A stretch of DNA of 64,000 nt from Gorsachius magnificus (taxonomy: Eukaryota > Chordata > Aves > Pelecaniformes > Ardeidae). This document shows, one piece after another, positions 49,201-61,640 of the stretch. Position numbers and translations under genes: made by a program. The notes under the pieces are model-generated. The model was not told the DNA's origin. It saw only the letters and a list, made by a program, of their open reading frames with translations, and did no database searches. How positions within the stretch are numbered: position 1 is the first letter of the stretch; the number at the start of each line of letters is the position of its first letter. The stretch covers positions 10,085,799 to 10,149,798 of the forward strand of contig CM067091.1 of assembly GCA_034008185.1 (NCBI GenBank), written 5' to 3'.

Positions 49201-52200
49201 ACTATTTCAGATTTGCCACAAAGCGCTCTTAATAGCTTTCAAATGGTAATAATTGCGCCAGGTTGAGGGTTGACTTATACTCACAAGGGAACTACCTGAA
49301 GAATTCTCATTGCCATGAGAAATATTTCTACCATATTTAACCTTAAATACACGAAGTTGAACATTCTTAAGAAATATTCTGCATAAGAAAGGCAAAATAC
49401 TTTCTCCTCTCTCCTTTAGGGATTTTCATGTTTCCACGTAGCTTTGGGTAGGTTTTGAAAGGAGTTTAAGTAGTCTTCTCCCTTTAAGTGCTGGCTGGGA
49501 AGATTTCTCTTAACCCAAGAGATAAGTTATGCTAGAACATTTTGTTCTGTCCTTTAGCATAAAAAAGCATAAGGGGAGAATTTCCTAATAAGCTCTGTTT
49601 ACACAATCAGAAGTAAAGTTTAAAAAATACTTGAGACACATTTGTAACTGAATCTTGAGCTCTCCAGTAAGTTACTTAAGGTGTGGGTGCAGATACAGCA
49701 CTAATGTAGCAGCATGCTGTCAGTGGAAGGAAAGTGTCTTGTTTACTTTTCTTCAGTAGGGAGAGGCTGTAGCCATGAAGACACATGTGGCTCATATCTT
49801 AGCTGTTCTTAAAAACCAAAAAAAAAAACCTGAAAAGAAAACCCCACCCCCCCCGAAAGAAAACCCAGAAGGGAAGGGGGGGAGAAGGGAAAAAGGAGGG
49901 AAAAGGCAAGCCCAAAAAACACCTGATTTCTGAAGGGAGCAATGTAAGCTGGTCATGTTTTCTGTAATGACAGTGTTACTCTCCCCCTATGTAGAGGATG
50001 TAAAGTGCTATATTGAACAATTATGGTAAAATGCTAATGACCTGCACAGTGTGAATGTACTTACGCAAGGACACACAGCTTTTAAGAGGTCAGAAGCATC
50101 AGGAGGTAGTTCAGACATACTGTGTTTATGAATAATTTGATTAAGGTGGCTCATTTGTGTTCCAGTACCACACACTTAGTTCAAATCAGATGGTTCTATG
50201 AGCAGCACAACTGATGAAACTTAATGTCTGAGGGTTGTTTTTTGAGGGTTTTTTTCTTAATGTTCTACTGAAACTTCTCCCATAGCTATGGCATTTGAGG
50301 AATTTACAGAAGACAGATTTTTATGATGTCTAGTAAAAGTGGTGCTCAGACACCTTTGCCCTCTGCCTAGCTGTGTTCATTAAATACACAGCAATTTGAT
50401 CTTGCATTTTTAAAAAGTGATTTTTTTTTTTCTATCACCTCTCTGCCAAGTATGGCCGAAATAATATCAGAGAGGGTGGAGCAGATTGCACAGCCACCAC
50501 TTCATTGTATCAAGATTATTTCTTAGGACCGTGGTCTGAAAATGGCAACCTTAAAAGGTATCGGTTCGTGTAAGCCACATACAGGCAGTAAAATTGGGGT
50601 GGGAAGAGGCAAGATGTACGAGGAGATAAGGAGTCTTTTGAGTATTCTCAGAATTTTGTATAACTGAAATCATCTGTTCTGCTTTCTTGCCCCAAAGAGG
50701 TATCAAGAGGTATTTAGCCTTTCTTGTCCTCTGATCCTTGTTCAAAGTTTAAGCTTCTTGTGCCTTGTAGAACTACGGCTGGAAAGGAATATGGTTGCTC
50801 TTTAATTCTTCAAGTTAATGGGCAACAAGAGGAGGGAAGTTAGTTCAACTAAAGGTGGCATTGACACCCAACCAAATATAAATTATTAATCCAGGCATGA
50901 AGTTAGAAAGTTTCTGTTTATCAGAGCAGAGGAGTTCTGGGACAGCCTGTAGCAGGATCATCAGGAGGGGGGATAAAACCAAAACCAGCATAGCCCCCAG
51001 GCGGTGTTAATATGAAACTGATCACACAACAGAACAGACATTGAGTAGCAGAGACCTGTTGATACAGGGGTGTTCTTCCTGGTTTGGTGGTGTTATACAA
51101 GAACTACGGAGAAATGAGATTACGGTTGAATATTGTATCAGTAGCTTGCTGGCCAGGAACTGTTAAGGATTTTCATGTCCTCTCATGCTGAGCACAAATC
51201 ATAGAAGGACAGAGTTGAAAGGTTTGTTTTTAAATTAAATGTGTAAATTTTAACATCACATGGTTCCTGATGAAGTTGGTCATTGCATTTGCTTTATGTG
51301 ACTCTACTTGGCGTGTTTCAGTAGCAGTGATAACTACAAGCTAAATACTGGTCTGTTTTGAATGAGATACTTTTGTGAAAGGAAGACAGTTTTTGCATCC
51401 AAGTGATTGCCCTTTTCTGTGCTCTTGATTCCCACTCTTTTTTTTTGGTGTCCCAAGTAGGCTTTTAGTAGTACTGTGCAAGCTGTTATGGACCTAACCT
51501 GCACATGAGAATGAAGAAACAGCAAATCTCTTGTGCCACTGAGTTGTGAAAAGAGCAAATCTGTCGCACTGTCCTTTTGAACTGTTCAAGACCCATGCAG
51601 CTTCAAGTGCCTCTCAGTTTTAATCTGTGGGTTGCAATAGAGTATATGCTTTTATCCTTTGAAAAATTGGACAGGGATGCAAGTCTGCTATATACAGAGG
51701 CAGGGAGGACTTTCAGATTGCACTATTTTCATATGTCATTTTCTTTATTCTAGAATATTGCGGGTAATGCTAAGCCTAAGGAGAGAGGTAATGAAATTCC
51801 GTCATCTCCTGAAAAGCGGGAGAAATTTAAAGAACAGAGGAAAGCAACAGGTAATGCAAAGAAAGACAAGGATGAAAAGACATTAAAGACTGAGAAAAGA
51901 GTTAAGCAACCTGATAAAGAAGGAAAATTGATAGTCATCTTGGAAAAAGGCAAGGTCTCAGAAAAGAATATATCTAAGAATGGAAAAGAAGATAAAGAGA
52001 ATATATCAGAGAATGATATGGAATATTCAGTAGATACACAAATTGAGAAGAAGCCAGAGAACGACAATGTGAAGAGTCCACCGGAAAACGCAAAAGAAAC
52101 AAAACGAAAACGTGGAAGACCGCCAGTAGCACCCCCAACAGGTATGTAGCTAAACTTAAACGTGTAGGCCATATATCAGAACCCCTCTAACCTTAAAGGA

Positions 52201-54780
52201 ATGAAAAGTATCTTGCTCTTTTGCAGCCTGTCTCTAGAAACTTTTAAGAATTTTTAAACTCATCTTTGTTCAGGCTTGGTTAGGACAGCTGAGAGCATAC
52301 TTGTTAGTCAGGTTTGGAGCTTCAGTGGATTGGTCAGAGATTAGATTTAGGCAAGTAGTCTGCAGTAGGATTAAATGCTAATATGTAGACTTTGGAAAGC
52401 CAGGTGAAACTGTATTTATGCAAGTCCAGTATTTAAGGTTGTGAGGCTTGGGAATTTTTATTTTAAAGAGCATGGCAGCTTCATATCCAGGCAATTTTTG
52501 TTCTCTATCTAAATATGTAGAGCCAAGTTCTCAGACACTGCAGCCCATAACTTTGGAGTTAAGACGTCGGAAAATACCTAAAGGAGGTGAAGTTCCATCA
52601 AAGCGTTCCAGGATTGAAAAGAACTTGTGTGAGTATTTTTTGGTATTCAACTCTCACAGTATTTGTACATGTAAGTTCTTGAAGCTTAAGTGGAGGGGGA
52701 AAAAAAGTCTGTAGTATTAACCTTGAACTGTGGTCCATGTAATGGCTGAAATGCAGCACGTGTTTTTCTTAAATTGGCCATTCATATGCAGCAACATCAT
52801 GTTGAATTTCCGTCCTAAATCTTGGAAGCTGGGTTTGGATAAAGGAGCCACAAGCTGTGAGTCTTGATGCAGAAGTTCATAGACTTATATTGCCTCCAAT
52901 ATGTAGAAGGTTATAAAAGCCTTTTTCTTTTGTAGAATCACTTTAGTTACTAGATGGAGGATTTACCACATTGCTTAGCAAAGAAACTTTAATGCTAGAT
53001 GAATATTCATGTTACTGCTGTCTAATAGCTTCTACTTTATCTTAGTATACTATGTAGTGATGTTGAGGAACTTGAGCATGTTGATGAAGAAAGAAAATTA
53101 TATTCTCTGTAGTATGAGCAAGGACATGAAGATCTGAAGAAAGCTGTCTTTCCCTTCCTTAGGACCACAAAGTGTTAAAACTTCAGTGTGCATATGTTAT
53201 CCAGCCTAGGGTCAAAGTTGTTTGTGTGTCTGAGTTGTCTTCTCTAACTTCTGGTATCACTTATGTCTGTGGGATGGTTGCTGTTTTAAAGCAATGTTTT
53301 ACCAGTAACGTATTGATCAGTATTCTTACTTTAAATCTGTTACTAAAAGATAAAGTTGAGACACTTAAAAGATAGGCTTTTGTTCAATTTTTGTGCTTAT
53401 TTATAACTGTTAATATGATGGTATCTTATAGAGAGAGGTCTGATCACCAGGGCTGTTTAGCTTTTACTATTAACTTCAGTCCTTAAAAAAAACACTCTCA
53501 AACTTTCACTGGGAGGGGAGGTCTTTCAAGTTTGCTTGTGAGCTATTAGTAATCATGTAACTGCATGGTACTATGAAATTTGTCTGTTCCAGCTCAGGAG
53601 AAATTGAAGAACTCTTCAGATAACCCTGAAAGAGACCAGATCAGGAGACGATCTTCAAGACTCTCATCTAGTATTAGCCATGAGATTTTAAATACAGATC
53701 ATGTCACAGCTTCAACGGAAATTCAGCCTTTGAAAGATGCTGTATCTAACCAAAAGGAATCGGAGAAGGGTAAGCAGCTTCCTGGTATACTCTGAGTTTA
53801 TGGTGGCATGGCAGGCATCTTGTTGTTGCAAGCACTGTATTCTCCCTTCCATAACCTGCAGGCTCTATATCTGCAAATAAAGCCTGATTTCATCAGCAGT
53901 GCAGAGAAAACTCAAGGAAAGTTTGTGTGTCTCTGCTGCCCTGATTGCCTTTTGCTTTTGTTTCCCTCTCTGTCAGTAACCCTAGCACTTCCCTTGCACG
54001 GTGGGAGCTTTTCCAGTAGAGGGATAACTGGCTGGGATAACTGGCCTTGCAAAAGGAGAGCTCCATAGGTTGTGAAATAACTTAAAGGAAATGTGGTTGG
54101 GTTCTTTTTTTTTTTTTTTTTTTTTTCTTAAAGGGATGCAGCTTATGCTTGTGAAAATGAGGTAATTACAAAGTTTTAAGACTTTTAGATTGAAGAAGTA
54201 ACTCAAATGCTAAATTTACAGTTTAATCCTTTAGCTGAAAAGTGAAAACACCAAATGGGGTGCTTTTAGTCTTAGACTGGGTGGAGATAATTCTCCCTTT
54301 TTCTGCCCTGTGCTTTACTGCCTTCCCCTTTCAGGGGGAGCTCTTACAACAGTTTGAGGAGGCCTGTCCCATTTTAGGCTGTTAGCAGTTAGCAGCCTGT
54401 GTGTTTCTAAGCAGCTCTAAAATTTAAAGGGTTGCTACAAGTAGCTGTGTTGTGAAAAAAATTAATTTTGTGTTAATGCAACAGCTAGCAGTCTGAGCAT
54501 GGATGAGTCTTTGTCTTCACTGTAATGTGGTGAACACACATACCAGTGTTCTGGAATATGCTTTTGTGTACATTTCGCTCAATAAAAATTTTTTCCTCTG
54601 CTCTAGTCCAGTTAGAAATTCCTGTTGAATCTGACCAAAGTTTTGGTGAACAAGGATCTCCTGGAAACACATCACATAGCACAGCACTCAGTACAGATGC
54701 CAGCTTACAGGAAGAAAAAGTTGAAGACCCGGAGTCTTCGTCTGTTGCTGTCAGAACACAAGAACCTTCTGCTGCTACAG
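40172..54780 (+). CDS. PHF20: PHF20, PHD finger protein 20 (N-terminal half, 3' partial)
   Basis: PHF20 is a nuclear chromatin reader in the MOF/KAT8-NSL acetyltransferase complex; its Tudor domains bind dimethyl-lysine, including on p53. Coding segments seen are 40172-40254, 46972-47143, 47327-47411, 48165-48244, 51754-52141, 52521-52628, 53593-53769 and 54607 to about 54780, about 422 codons with all junctions in phase. Residues 1 to about 85 give the first Tudor/MBT-like unit ([38 protein letters not shown]), about 86-140 the second ([32 protein letters not shown]), then a Lys/Glu-rich linker with the AT-hook KRKRGRPP and [15 protein letters not shown]20 is preferred over PHF20L1 because of [17 protein letters not shown] and the linker. 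The C2H2 and PHD exons are not in the window. Confidence 0.93.
40255..46971 (+). other. PHF20 intron 2
   Basis: A 6.7-kb AT-rich intron holding one reverse solo LTR (44969-45535). Other frames here are short and unsupported. Confidence 0.7.
44969..45535 (-). mobile_element. Solo LTR of the same ERV family, reverse orientation
   Basis: Read on the minus strand it begins TGTCCTGGTTTCGGCTGGG and ends GGGTTAAACCACAACA, matching the provirus LTRs along its length but shorter (567 bp) and more diverged. The flanks ACTGT (44964-44968) and ACTAT (45536-45540) look like a 5-bp duplication with one change. It is the product of LTR-LTR recombination and lies antisense to PHF20. Confidence 0.93.
46972..47143 (+). 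CDS. PHF20: PHF20 exon: first Tudor domain core
   Basis: The acceptor ttgaccag completes the split tryptophan codon. Encodes [37 protein letters not shown] and [18 protein letters not shown], ending CA before donor gtaagt, phase 0. The aromatic residues typical of methyl-lysine cages are present. Confidence 0.95.
47144..47326 (+). other. PHF20 intron 3
   Basis: A 183-bp intron bounded by gtaagt and cttatag, with no other content. Confidence 0.85.
47327..47411 (+). CDS. PHF20: PHF20 exon: second Tudor domain, first half
   Basis: Encodes [19 protein letters not shown] then AKVTSVNRD. Donor gatg|gtaagg, phase 1. Confidence 0.94.
47412..48164 (+). other. PHF20 intron 4
   Basis: A 753-bp AT-rich intron with no supported feature. 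Confidence 0.75.
48165..48244 (+). CDS. PHF20: PHF20 exon: second Tudor domain, second half
   Basis: Encodes [19 protein letters not shown] then KAFSKDQ. Acceptor aactctag, donor gtaagt, phase 0. Confidence 0.94.
48245..51753 (+). other. PHF20 intron 5
   Basis: A 3.5-kb intron with an A23 run (48779-48801) and an A/C- and G/A-rich low-complexity patch (49810-49920). A short stretch near 51199-51225 (aatcatagaaggacagag) faintly recalls a CR1 end but is too short to call. Confidence 0.65.
48779..48801. repeat. A23 homopolymer
   Basis: An uninterrupted A run in PHF20 intron 5. No retrocopy body is recognisable before it. Confidence 0.95.
51754..52141 (+). CDS. PHF20: PHF20 exon: Lys/Glu-rich linker with AT-hook
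   Basis: Starts [16 protein letters not shown] and continues through [27 protein letters not shown] and [11 protein letters not shown] to the AT-hook KRKRGRPP (52102-52125). AT-hooks bind the minor groove of AT-rich DNA. The exon is phase 0 in and phase 1 out; the donor is acag|gtatgt. Confidence 0.94.
52142..52520 (+). other. PHF20 intron 6
   Basis: A 379-bp intron with no other feature. Its 3' end, aaatatgtag, is a weak pyrimidine tract. Confidence 0.75.
52521..52628 (+). CDS. PHF20: PHF20 exon: linker
   Basis: Encodes [19 protein letters not shown] then [15 protein letters not shown], matching the conserved PHF20 linker. Donor ttgt|gtgagt, phase 1 on both sides. Confidence 0.92.
52629..53592 (+). 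other. PHF20 intron 7
   Basis: A 964-bp AT-rich intron with no supported feature. Confidence 0.7.
53593..53769 (+). CDS. PHF20: PHF20 exon: serine/charged linker
   Basis: Acceptor tgttccag, donor gtaagc. Encodes [32 protein letters not shown] and a tail KESEK. The RRRSSRLS block is a recognisable PHF20 element. Confidence 0.9.
53770..54606 (+). other. PHF20 intron 8
   Basis: An 837-bp intron with a T22 run (54105-54126), which may help or hinder recognition of the acceptor at 54606. Confidence 0.7.
54607..54780 (+). CDS. PHF20: Probable PHF20 exon: acidic/serine linker (3' end uncertain)
   Basis: Acceptor ctgctctag and phase 1 entry fit the preceding exon. It encodes [19 protein letters not shown], then [14 protein letters not shown] and PSAAT. 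The proposed donor acag|gttcaa keeps phase but is weak, and the frame stays open to 54959, so the exon could end elsewhere. This part of PHF20 is poorly conserved. Confidence 0.65.
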
Positions 54781-55738
54781 GTTCAAATTTTGATTTCATA
54801 TTTAGTATTGATGCATTTAAGGCAACTGATGCCAGGTGTTGTGTGCTTGTACAAGTGTCACTTGTAAAAGTTCTGTGCTCTTGCAACGTTAACCATGGGG
54901 GAAAGTGCATGTTTTTATTTCTTATGGACTCAGTTTTGATATTAGGCTTTAGAGACTGACAGCAATTTTCCAAAAAGTGGAAATAGTAGTTTTTAAATGA
55001 CTGGGTGTCATATTTTTGGCATGTGAATGGTGAAATTAACAAATGCTTGTTTTCAGGTTATAATTGAATAACTGTAGTTCTGGATTAAGTTGGACTAACA
55101 TCTTAAAAGATCAGGTTCTTTTGTCGTTTCTATTTTGCAAGTATGTGGTAGCATTTGATGTTTGGGAATCCTGATTGTGCATTTCTATATCCTTATGTTT
55201 TGGCTTCTGTTACACTTAAGTCCTAGACTATTTAGGGGGTTTAGTGCAAATTTATTAAATGGTTCAAACGTTTCAGTCTCTGTCTTAATAATGAATATAT
55301 TCTATTTTCTCTTAGCTGGGGAGTGTACTTAACTTGCTTTTTCAAATTAAAATTTCCTGTCTGCATAGTAGACTACGCCAAAACATAGTGCTGCCCTGTG
55401 ATTATTTCTCTTAACTTTAATACTCAGATCTGCAGCTAACTGGGGAAACTTGTACTACAAATTCCCTAGTTTATGCTCTGTCAAAGAAGCCTAATTTTAA
55501 GTGGAACAGAGCATTTAGAGGGATTTACAGTTGCTCAGGATTGCTAGAGGAGTCTGTATGTGCTAGCTTTCATGCTGTTTGGTTGTTCCAAATTTACCCT
55601 ACTGCTTGCATGTGTCCTCTTCCACCTGCTCTCATGTAACTGTACAAATGAAACGTCCTCTCCCTTTGCTACTGATGTGCACCTTCAGTGCAGGAAGGAA
55701 TTTACCTCCTTCCCTTTGCTCAGGCTTGATGTTTAAAT

Positions 55739-55752
55739 GGGGGGGGGGGGGG
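55739..55752. repeat. G14 homopolymer
   Basis: An uninterrupted G run, a site prone to length error in sequencing. Confidence 0.95.
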
Positions 55753-58700
55753 TTACTATTTAAAAATTAGAGCTCTCTTGATCTTGCTGTCCTTCATAAC
55801 CAGGCTGTAACTACCAGTATTCTAACTATGGTATATCCAGAGTCTTTTCAGTTGATGTGCTTTGGGTCCATGCCTTCCCTTCCCTGCATTTTGGTAGTGA
55901 GTTCAGAAGATACGGAGTGACTGCAGATTCTGCTCATTGGGCTGCTGTGTTCTTTTCAGTCTATAAAGTACTTTTGGGTTTAAGGTTTTGGTGTTTTATT
56001 TTTGTTCGGTTTTTTTTTCCTTAACTGATGGGTTGTAGCTTGTTCTGGCTCATGAAGGCAAAGCCACTGTTTGGTTGTTTTACCTGAACAGAACACTAAC
56101 CTCTCTGATGCCAAGGAAGTGCCATTACTCTCTGTATTCGCTCTGAGTACAGGAGCTATTGACAGCCTGCCTGCAAATCTCCAAAGCAAAGGAAAGATGT
56201 AAAAAGTGTTGCTTCTTCCAGTGGCTACCAATTTGTTCCTCTCCCTCTAGCAGGTAGAACCAATTTAATGTACACTTTAAAGTTTTTAAGTTGAATACTT
56301 CCTCTGAGTAAAAGCAGTGTAACATCACTGGTCTCCTTAAGTTCATGTGCTCACAACTGGTGAAGCTGCTCACAAGCGCTTGTCAGGTACTGCTGTAACA
56401 GTCTGCCACCTGGGTCAGCTAAACTGGTACCCTGTCTCTTGGAAGTTTGCAGCGCCAGCAATGTTAGCAGCTGGTGCTGTGCTTTGTAGCTCTTTCCTTT
56501 GGAATTTGAAGTTCCTCTCCCCCAAGGTGCCCTTGAAATGGAACAGGCATCCTTGAATGTAATTGAATGTTAAGATGAACAGCTGTGTCCTGTTTGCAAA
56601 TTTTCACCCTGGAGTAGCTTTTGTGGGTGGCAGGAGGAGCTGCCTGCTGTAGCAGCAGAGGAGTGTTGTTTGGGTGTGGGTTTGGTTTTTTTCTTCCCTT
56701 CCTTCCTTGCATCTCTGGAAGATGTCCCTGGAGTTCTTAACAGAAACACTGCAGACACCTGTGTCACTGGGATTGCAAAGAAATGCTAAAAAGCAGTGAT
56801 GCTTCTTGATCTTGTTGGAATCTTGTGCTTCAGGCAACCAGAAAGCATGGTGGCTGTTGTGACTCCAGTCTTAGGCATATGAGAAGGTGTGCAGGTACAG
56901 GCCAGGCATGGCTCCAAACAGGTACAGTGATCTGAATTGCTCTGAGGCAAAGCGTGCAGGACTTGCACCTTAGAGACAGCTCTTGTAAGAGAGACAGCAG
57001 GTCGTGGCAGTTTTGAAAATGGAAAGAATTTTTAGTATGTCTGAAAATACTCGCTTTTCAGCCTCTGGCAAACTATTTAATAGAAGAGAACGTATGGCAA
57101 GGCTTCCTGCTACAGTTGATACAGTCACCTTTTGGATGTGTTTTATGTAGGAAGACTATGATAAAATGCTTTTTAACTTAAGTGATCTTGCATGGGAAAC
57201 TTACTGTGTTTCTTAAAGTGTGGGGTTTTTTTAGCTGACAACTACTTAGCTTTTTTATTTTGTGAACTCCTGCAAATTTTCAGTTTGAAGTGCAGCATTT
57301 TTAAGATTACACTTATCTTTTGGAGGTACTTATTGATCTACAGATTGGCAAACCACAACTGTGTGTGATAAGCTCTGAGAACTTGGGGAATGGTATATCT
57401 TGGCTTATTAACAATATGGAAAAACTGTGTTAATGATTACAGATGTTCTTTGAAACAGTTAATGCAGTATTAAGAAGGCATCTGCTGCCATTGCCTTTGT
57501 AAAATAATCCAGAAGTAGTCACAGAATAGTCTCAAAAATAAAGGTGATTTTACTTGGTACTGTAATGTCTTATTGCAAAGCTTTGGGCTTAGTCGTCAAA
57601 TACCATTTTAAAAAATACCTCCTCCAAGGGTACTTTTCCAACTTCAGTACTCATTTAGGATGCAGAGCTTTTCAAGGTGTTTCACAATGTTTCAAGTAAC
57701 TATGAAAAGGTGTTTTAAACATTTTTACTGGTATATGTGAACTGGGGTTGTGTTGTAGCTGTATGGTCATCTTCAGAGAAAGCTTCTTTAAAAAAAAAAA
57801 GAGGAGTTTGAGGATCTGAGTTGAGGGCTATAATGTAGTGAGAGCTCGTGTGTACTCAGCAGCATGGGTTAGGGGTCACACCAAACACACCCTTTAGTGA
57901 CTACGAAAGAACAAATAGACAAAACAGGCTTGACTGTGTAAAACTGTTACTTTTCTGTGTATTGGGAAATCTCTTCTCCTTCCATGAAAAAAATTTAGGG
58001 AAGTGATTGACAGCTTTAAGGATTTAGGTTAAACTAAAATATGGACAGATTTTTTTCCTCTACTTGCATACTCACAGTTCTGCTTGAGATTACAGATGCA
58101 GTTTACAATTGCCTTGTTTTATCCCCTTGAACTTGTATAATATCTGTTGGGGTGAGATGCTGTGTTTTGTTAGGGAGGAAGTAGGGAGAGGAATTAACAT
58201 GTACATTTGAAATTTATAAGGTTCTGCTTTTTCAGCATTTGGGGAGCATACTTCTGGCAGCAGGTAGGTGGGGCAGGACACCAGTACAATGCTGGTGTGC
58301 AGCTGAACCATTGGGAGTTCAAAAAACTTTGGATATCTTTTGCCGTTATTACCACTTCCCTCTGACTTCCTTGGGCTTAAACTGGGGAGAATTCCAGCTG
58401 ACTGTGTAAATAACTATGTGTATGGTGTCAGTCACACTGATGTGGTGTGTGGGATGTGCATTCTGAACTTGCTTAATTGGATACAAGATGTAAGGCTGTG
58501 GGAACATGACGTGGTTCGCCTACCTATCCAAAGCCTCTAGTACAGCTTATGCACTCTTGACCCTGGCACTTCTGTCAGTGCTTGAGTGAGCTGGATTAAA
58601 GTTGATTTTGGGAATATATATTGAATTCTGACCTAAAGTTCAGCACTGGTGGTGTCTGAAAATCCATGCTCTGAGCATAGATTTTGTTTCATTTAATTAA

Positions 58701-61439
58701 AGCAATCTCATTTAATGTTAGAAATGCCAGACATGCACCTGGGTGGACATCCAGATGTGGCAAGCGGGTGTTTTTATTGGAGAAAGCTCTTCAGGATGGG
58801 GAATAAGAACTGCACAGGGTCTTTTTGAGTAAATACTGTCACCTGAAGTCCAAGTACAAAAATCTGTTTCCATACTTAACCAACATTAAAGTATTATTAA
58901 TGAGTGGTTGTTGGTACAAGAGTTAAAATCCATAGATCCTGTCATGGTTAAATCTACTGTAGTTAAAAGTGGATTTATGTTTTCCTGTACGTGCTTCTGT
59001 CTTACTCATGGGAGTTGAGTCCAGTGCTGATGAGCTGCCTGACGCGGGAGCAGAGAGGCTGGGGCTTTCACTGGGTGGTTGTGTCTGTGCGCAGCAATGT
59101 GACAGAGGCCCCTGTGTAGCATCTGAAAATGTCTCAGAAGATTGCCAATGGCTTCCTCCTCTTGGAGGGATGTTGTGAAAGAGTCTGAGCATGCTGTCGT
59201 AAAAATAGATGGTGTTGGAGGCTGAAAGCTGCATTGACTTACTTCATGGGTATTTATCAAGGGAACAGATAGACATCTCTCAAAATACTAACACCTGTAT
59301 GTCAAGCAGTTATGTTCTCAGACTGCCAAGTGTATTTAAGAGACTTGGGGTTTTGAAAGGGGAGAAGTCTATTGTCAGAGTAAGTGGTGCAGGTGTAAAA
59401 AAGGGGTATTTCTTCTGTACAAGGCTTCCACAAAATAAAGCGTGGAAGTTAAGGTCAAAGATAACTTCTCCTACTTAGTACTGGGTTACAATGCTGTGTT
59501 CTAACTTTGTTACTTGTCTGTAGGCTTTAATTCTAGTCACTTGGTGGGAATTCATTCTCTTCCTGTAGAAAAATACTGCAAAACATAAAATTAATAACCT
59601 TCCTTTTCTTCAGTGTGTTATGTCAGTATTATTTTGGCATGCACCCTGGTGCTGCTAGTTTTAACTTGCATGATGCGTGATTTTTATAGCATTTGAATAT
59701 CAGGAATTTTTAAGGACAAAAGCTCTTCTTAAAGAATGTTTTCCCAGTCACTGGTTGGTAGATGATTCAGAATTATCATAGTTGCAGACAGCAAGTACAA
59801 TTTGGAGTGTTTATATGCTTGTTATGTTTTAAAATGTGTATGTCTGTGATGTGTTCTGAAAGGGCGATATGGCATTGCTTGTCAAAACTTAAGTTCCTTT
59901 TTTTAAAACTTTCAGCAAAATTCTGATTAATTACACATACTAGAGGATGAAAATCCTATTCTGCTAGTTTTTGGATCCTCTAATGTTTAGGGACCAGAAT
60001 TGGTGATTACAATTTAGCTAAATTAAGTTGTCTTTCAAAAAGCCAGGTGACAGTCTGTTGACAGACTCCTGCAGCCAGTTACAAGCTCTGTTTCATACAT
60101 GTGAAAACAGGCTTAGAAACACTACAGCTGTTCGTGTGGCTTTACTCTTCTTACAAATGGAGTTGACTTTAAAGGTGAGCTGCCTTTGCTTTGCACAGAT
60201 CTGCTTTTGTATTTGTAGTTGTGTTTCCCAGAACTCTGAGGATTTCTCTTTCTATTTGCATAGACATGCATCAGGGATTCCATTTGCCTTATACTTACCA
60301 CACGTTTGTCTAATTTTGTGACTTTTGTCTTTTGGGTTTCAGTTAAGGAGAAGCATAATATCTTTGCATCCAGCTTGAGAGAGCAGCTTACCTAGGTAGG
60401 CTTTGATTCCTTCAAGGTGGTGTAAAAGCTGTCATTTTAAGCCTAACAACATAATGCATAAGGAAGTCCATCCTGCCTTGCTCACAGAAAGTTTCTTACA
60501 GCTGGATACCGTGATCTGGACCCTTTCAGTTACACCTCAAATTGCAGGTAAAGCCTTCACATCTACCCAGCTGCTAGCCCCCTCTGAAGGTATGTTGAGG
60601 TTTGCACAGTAGCACACTGCACACTTACAAGCTCTTTGTGCCATATAGACCTCCCTGGTTTTATTGTTACAGATTTAGTGCCAGCGCAGGGAGAAAATGG
60701 TGAGCGGAAGATCAGATGAAACACTGTCTTGAGTAGTTCCTGCAATGTCAAGTAATGTTTCAGGCTCAAAAATCACAATTTCATGAACATGTAATGATCT
60801 GTGATTATTGGTGCTGTTTCAATTTATTGCCTCAAGCATCTACTCTATGTAATTGAGTGGATTCTGGACACACTAGAAATGCTTGGATGCTGTCCTTAAA
60901 GTAGTTTGATAAGAGCAATTAGGCAAGATGTTCTTTGTTTCATAGCTGAGATCTTGAAAGACAGAGGTTTTTGAAAATAAAGGAAGGAACATAGTTTGGG
61001 TGCTAAAATGATGAGCAGGAACACTTTTGGTGAGCTCAAGAAAAACAACACAGGATTTCAGAAGAAATAAGACCAAAGAACTAAGTAATCAATGAGGAAA
61101 CTAGCCCAATGGTGTGAAGTGATCCAAAGCACAGTGTAAAAAGTGTCAGCTGGGCTAAGCAGAAGGCTCTACTTAAAATGTGGACTATTACGAAAATAGA
61201 TGTATTCCCAAGCAATGAGAATGGCTCCAAAATGGTTCTTAAGAGTTTTGAGACTGACTGTCCTGAACTGTTAACATTAGACCCCACAGGTCAACTTCAC
61301 ATTTGTGTGAATAGATGGAAATGTGAGAAATGAGGTTTTGTCATCACTATCCAGAATCACCTCTGCAGTTGTCCCCAGGATACATAAAACTTATGTCTGC
61401 AGTTCAAGAAAAGTAATGGTAACAAACAAAATAATCTTG

Positions 61440-61640
61440 AAAATCATACAGATGGAAGCACTAGAGAACATATGTTCTAGACAGACTCGATGTGTTTAGC
61501 TTAACAGCGGCTGAAGGAATAATTTTATATTTGCTTAATATTTCTGTGGAGACCAGGAAATAGAGAGAAGTCGTCCCATCAGTTTAACAGGCAATTGTGT
61601 GTGAAAACCTAATGGCTAGAAACTGCAGCAAGGCCAACTT
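61440..61640 (+). mobile_element. Old CR1-like LINE fragment
   Basis: Short blocks recall reptile/bird CR1 3' regions in the right order: agactcgatgtgtttagctt (61484-61503), cagtttaaca (61580-61589) and ctaatggctagaaactg (61608-61624). The stretch between is heavily decayed and the true borders are unclear. Confidence 0.5.
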
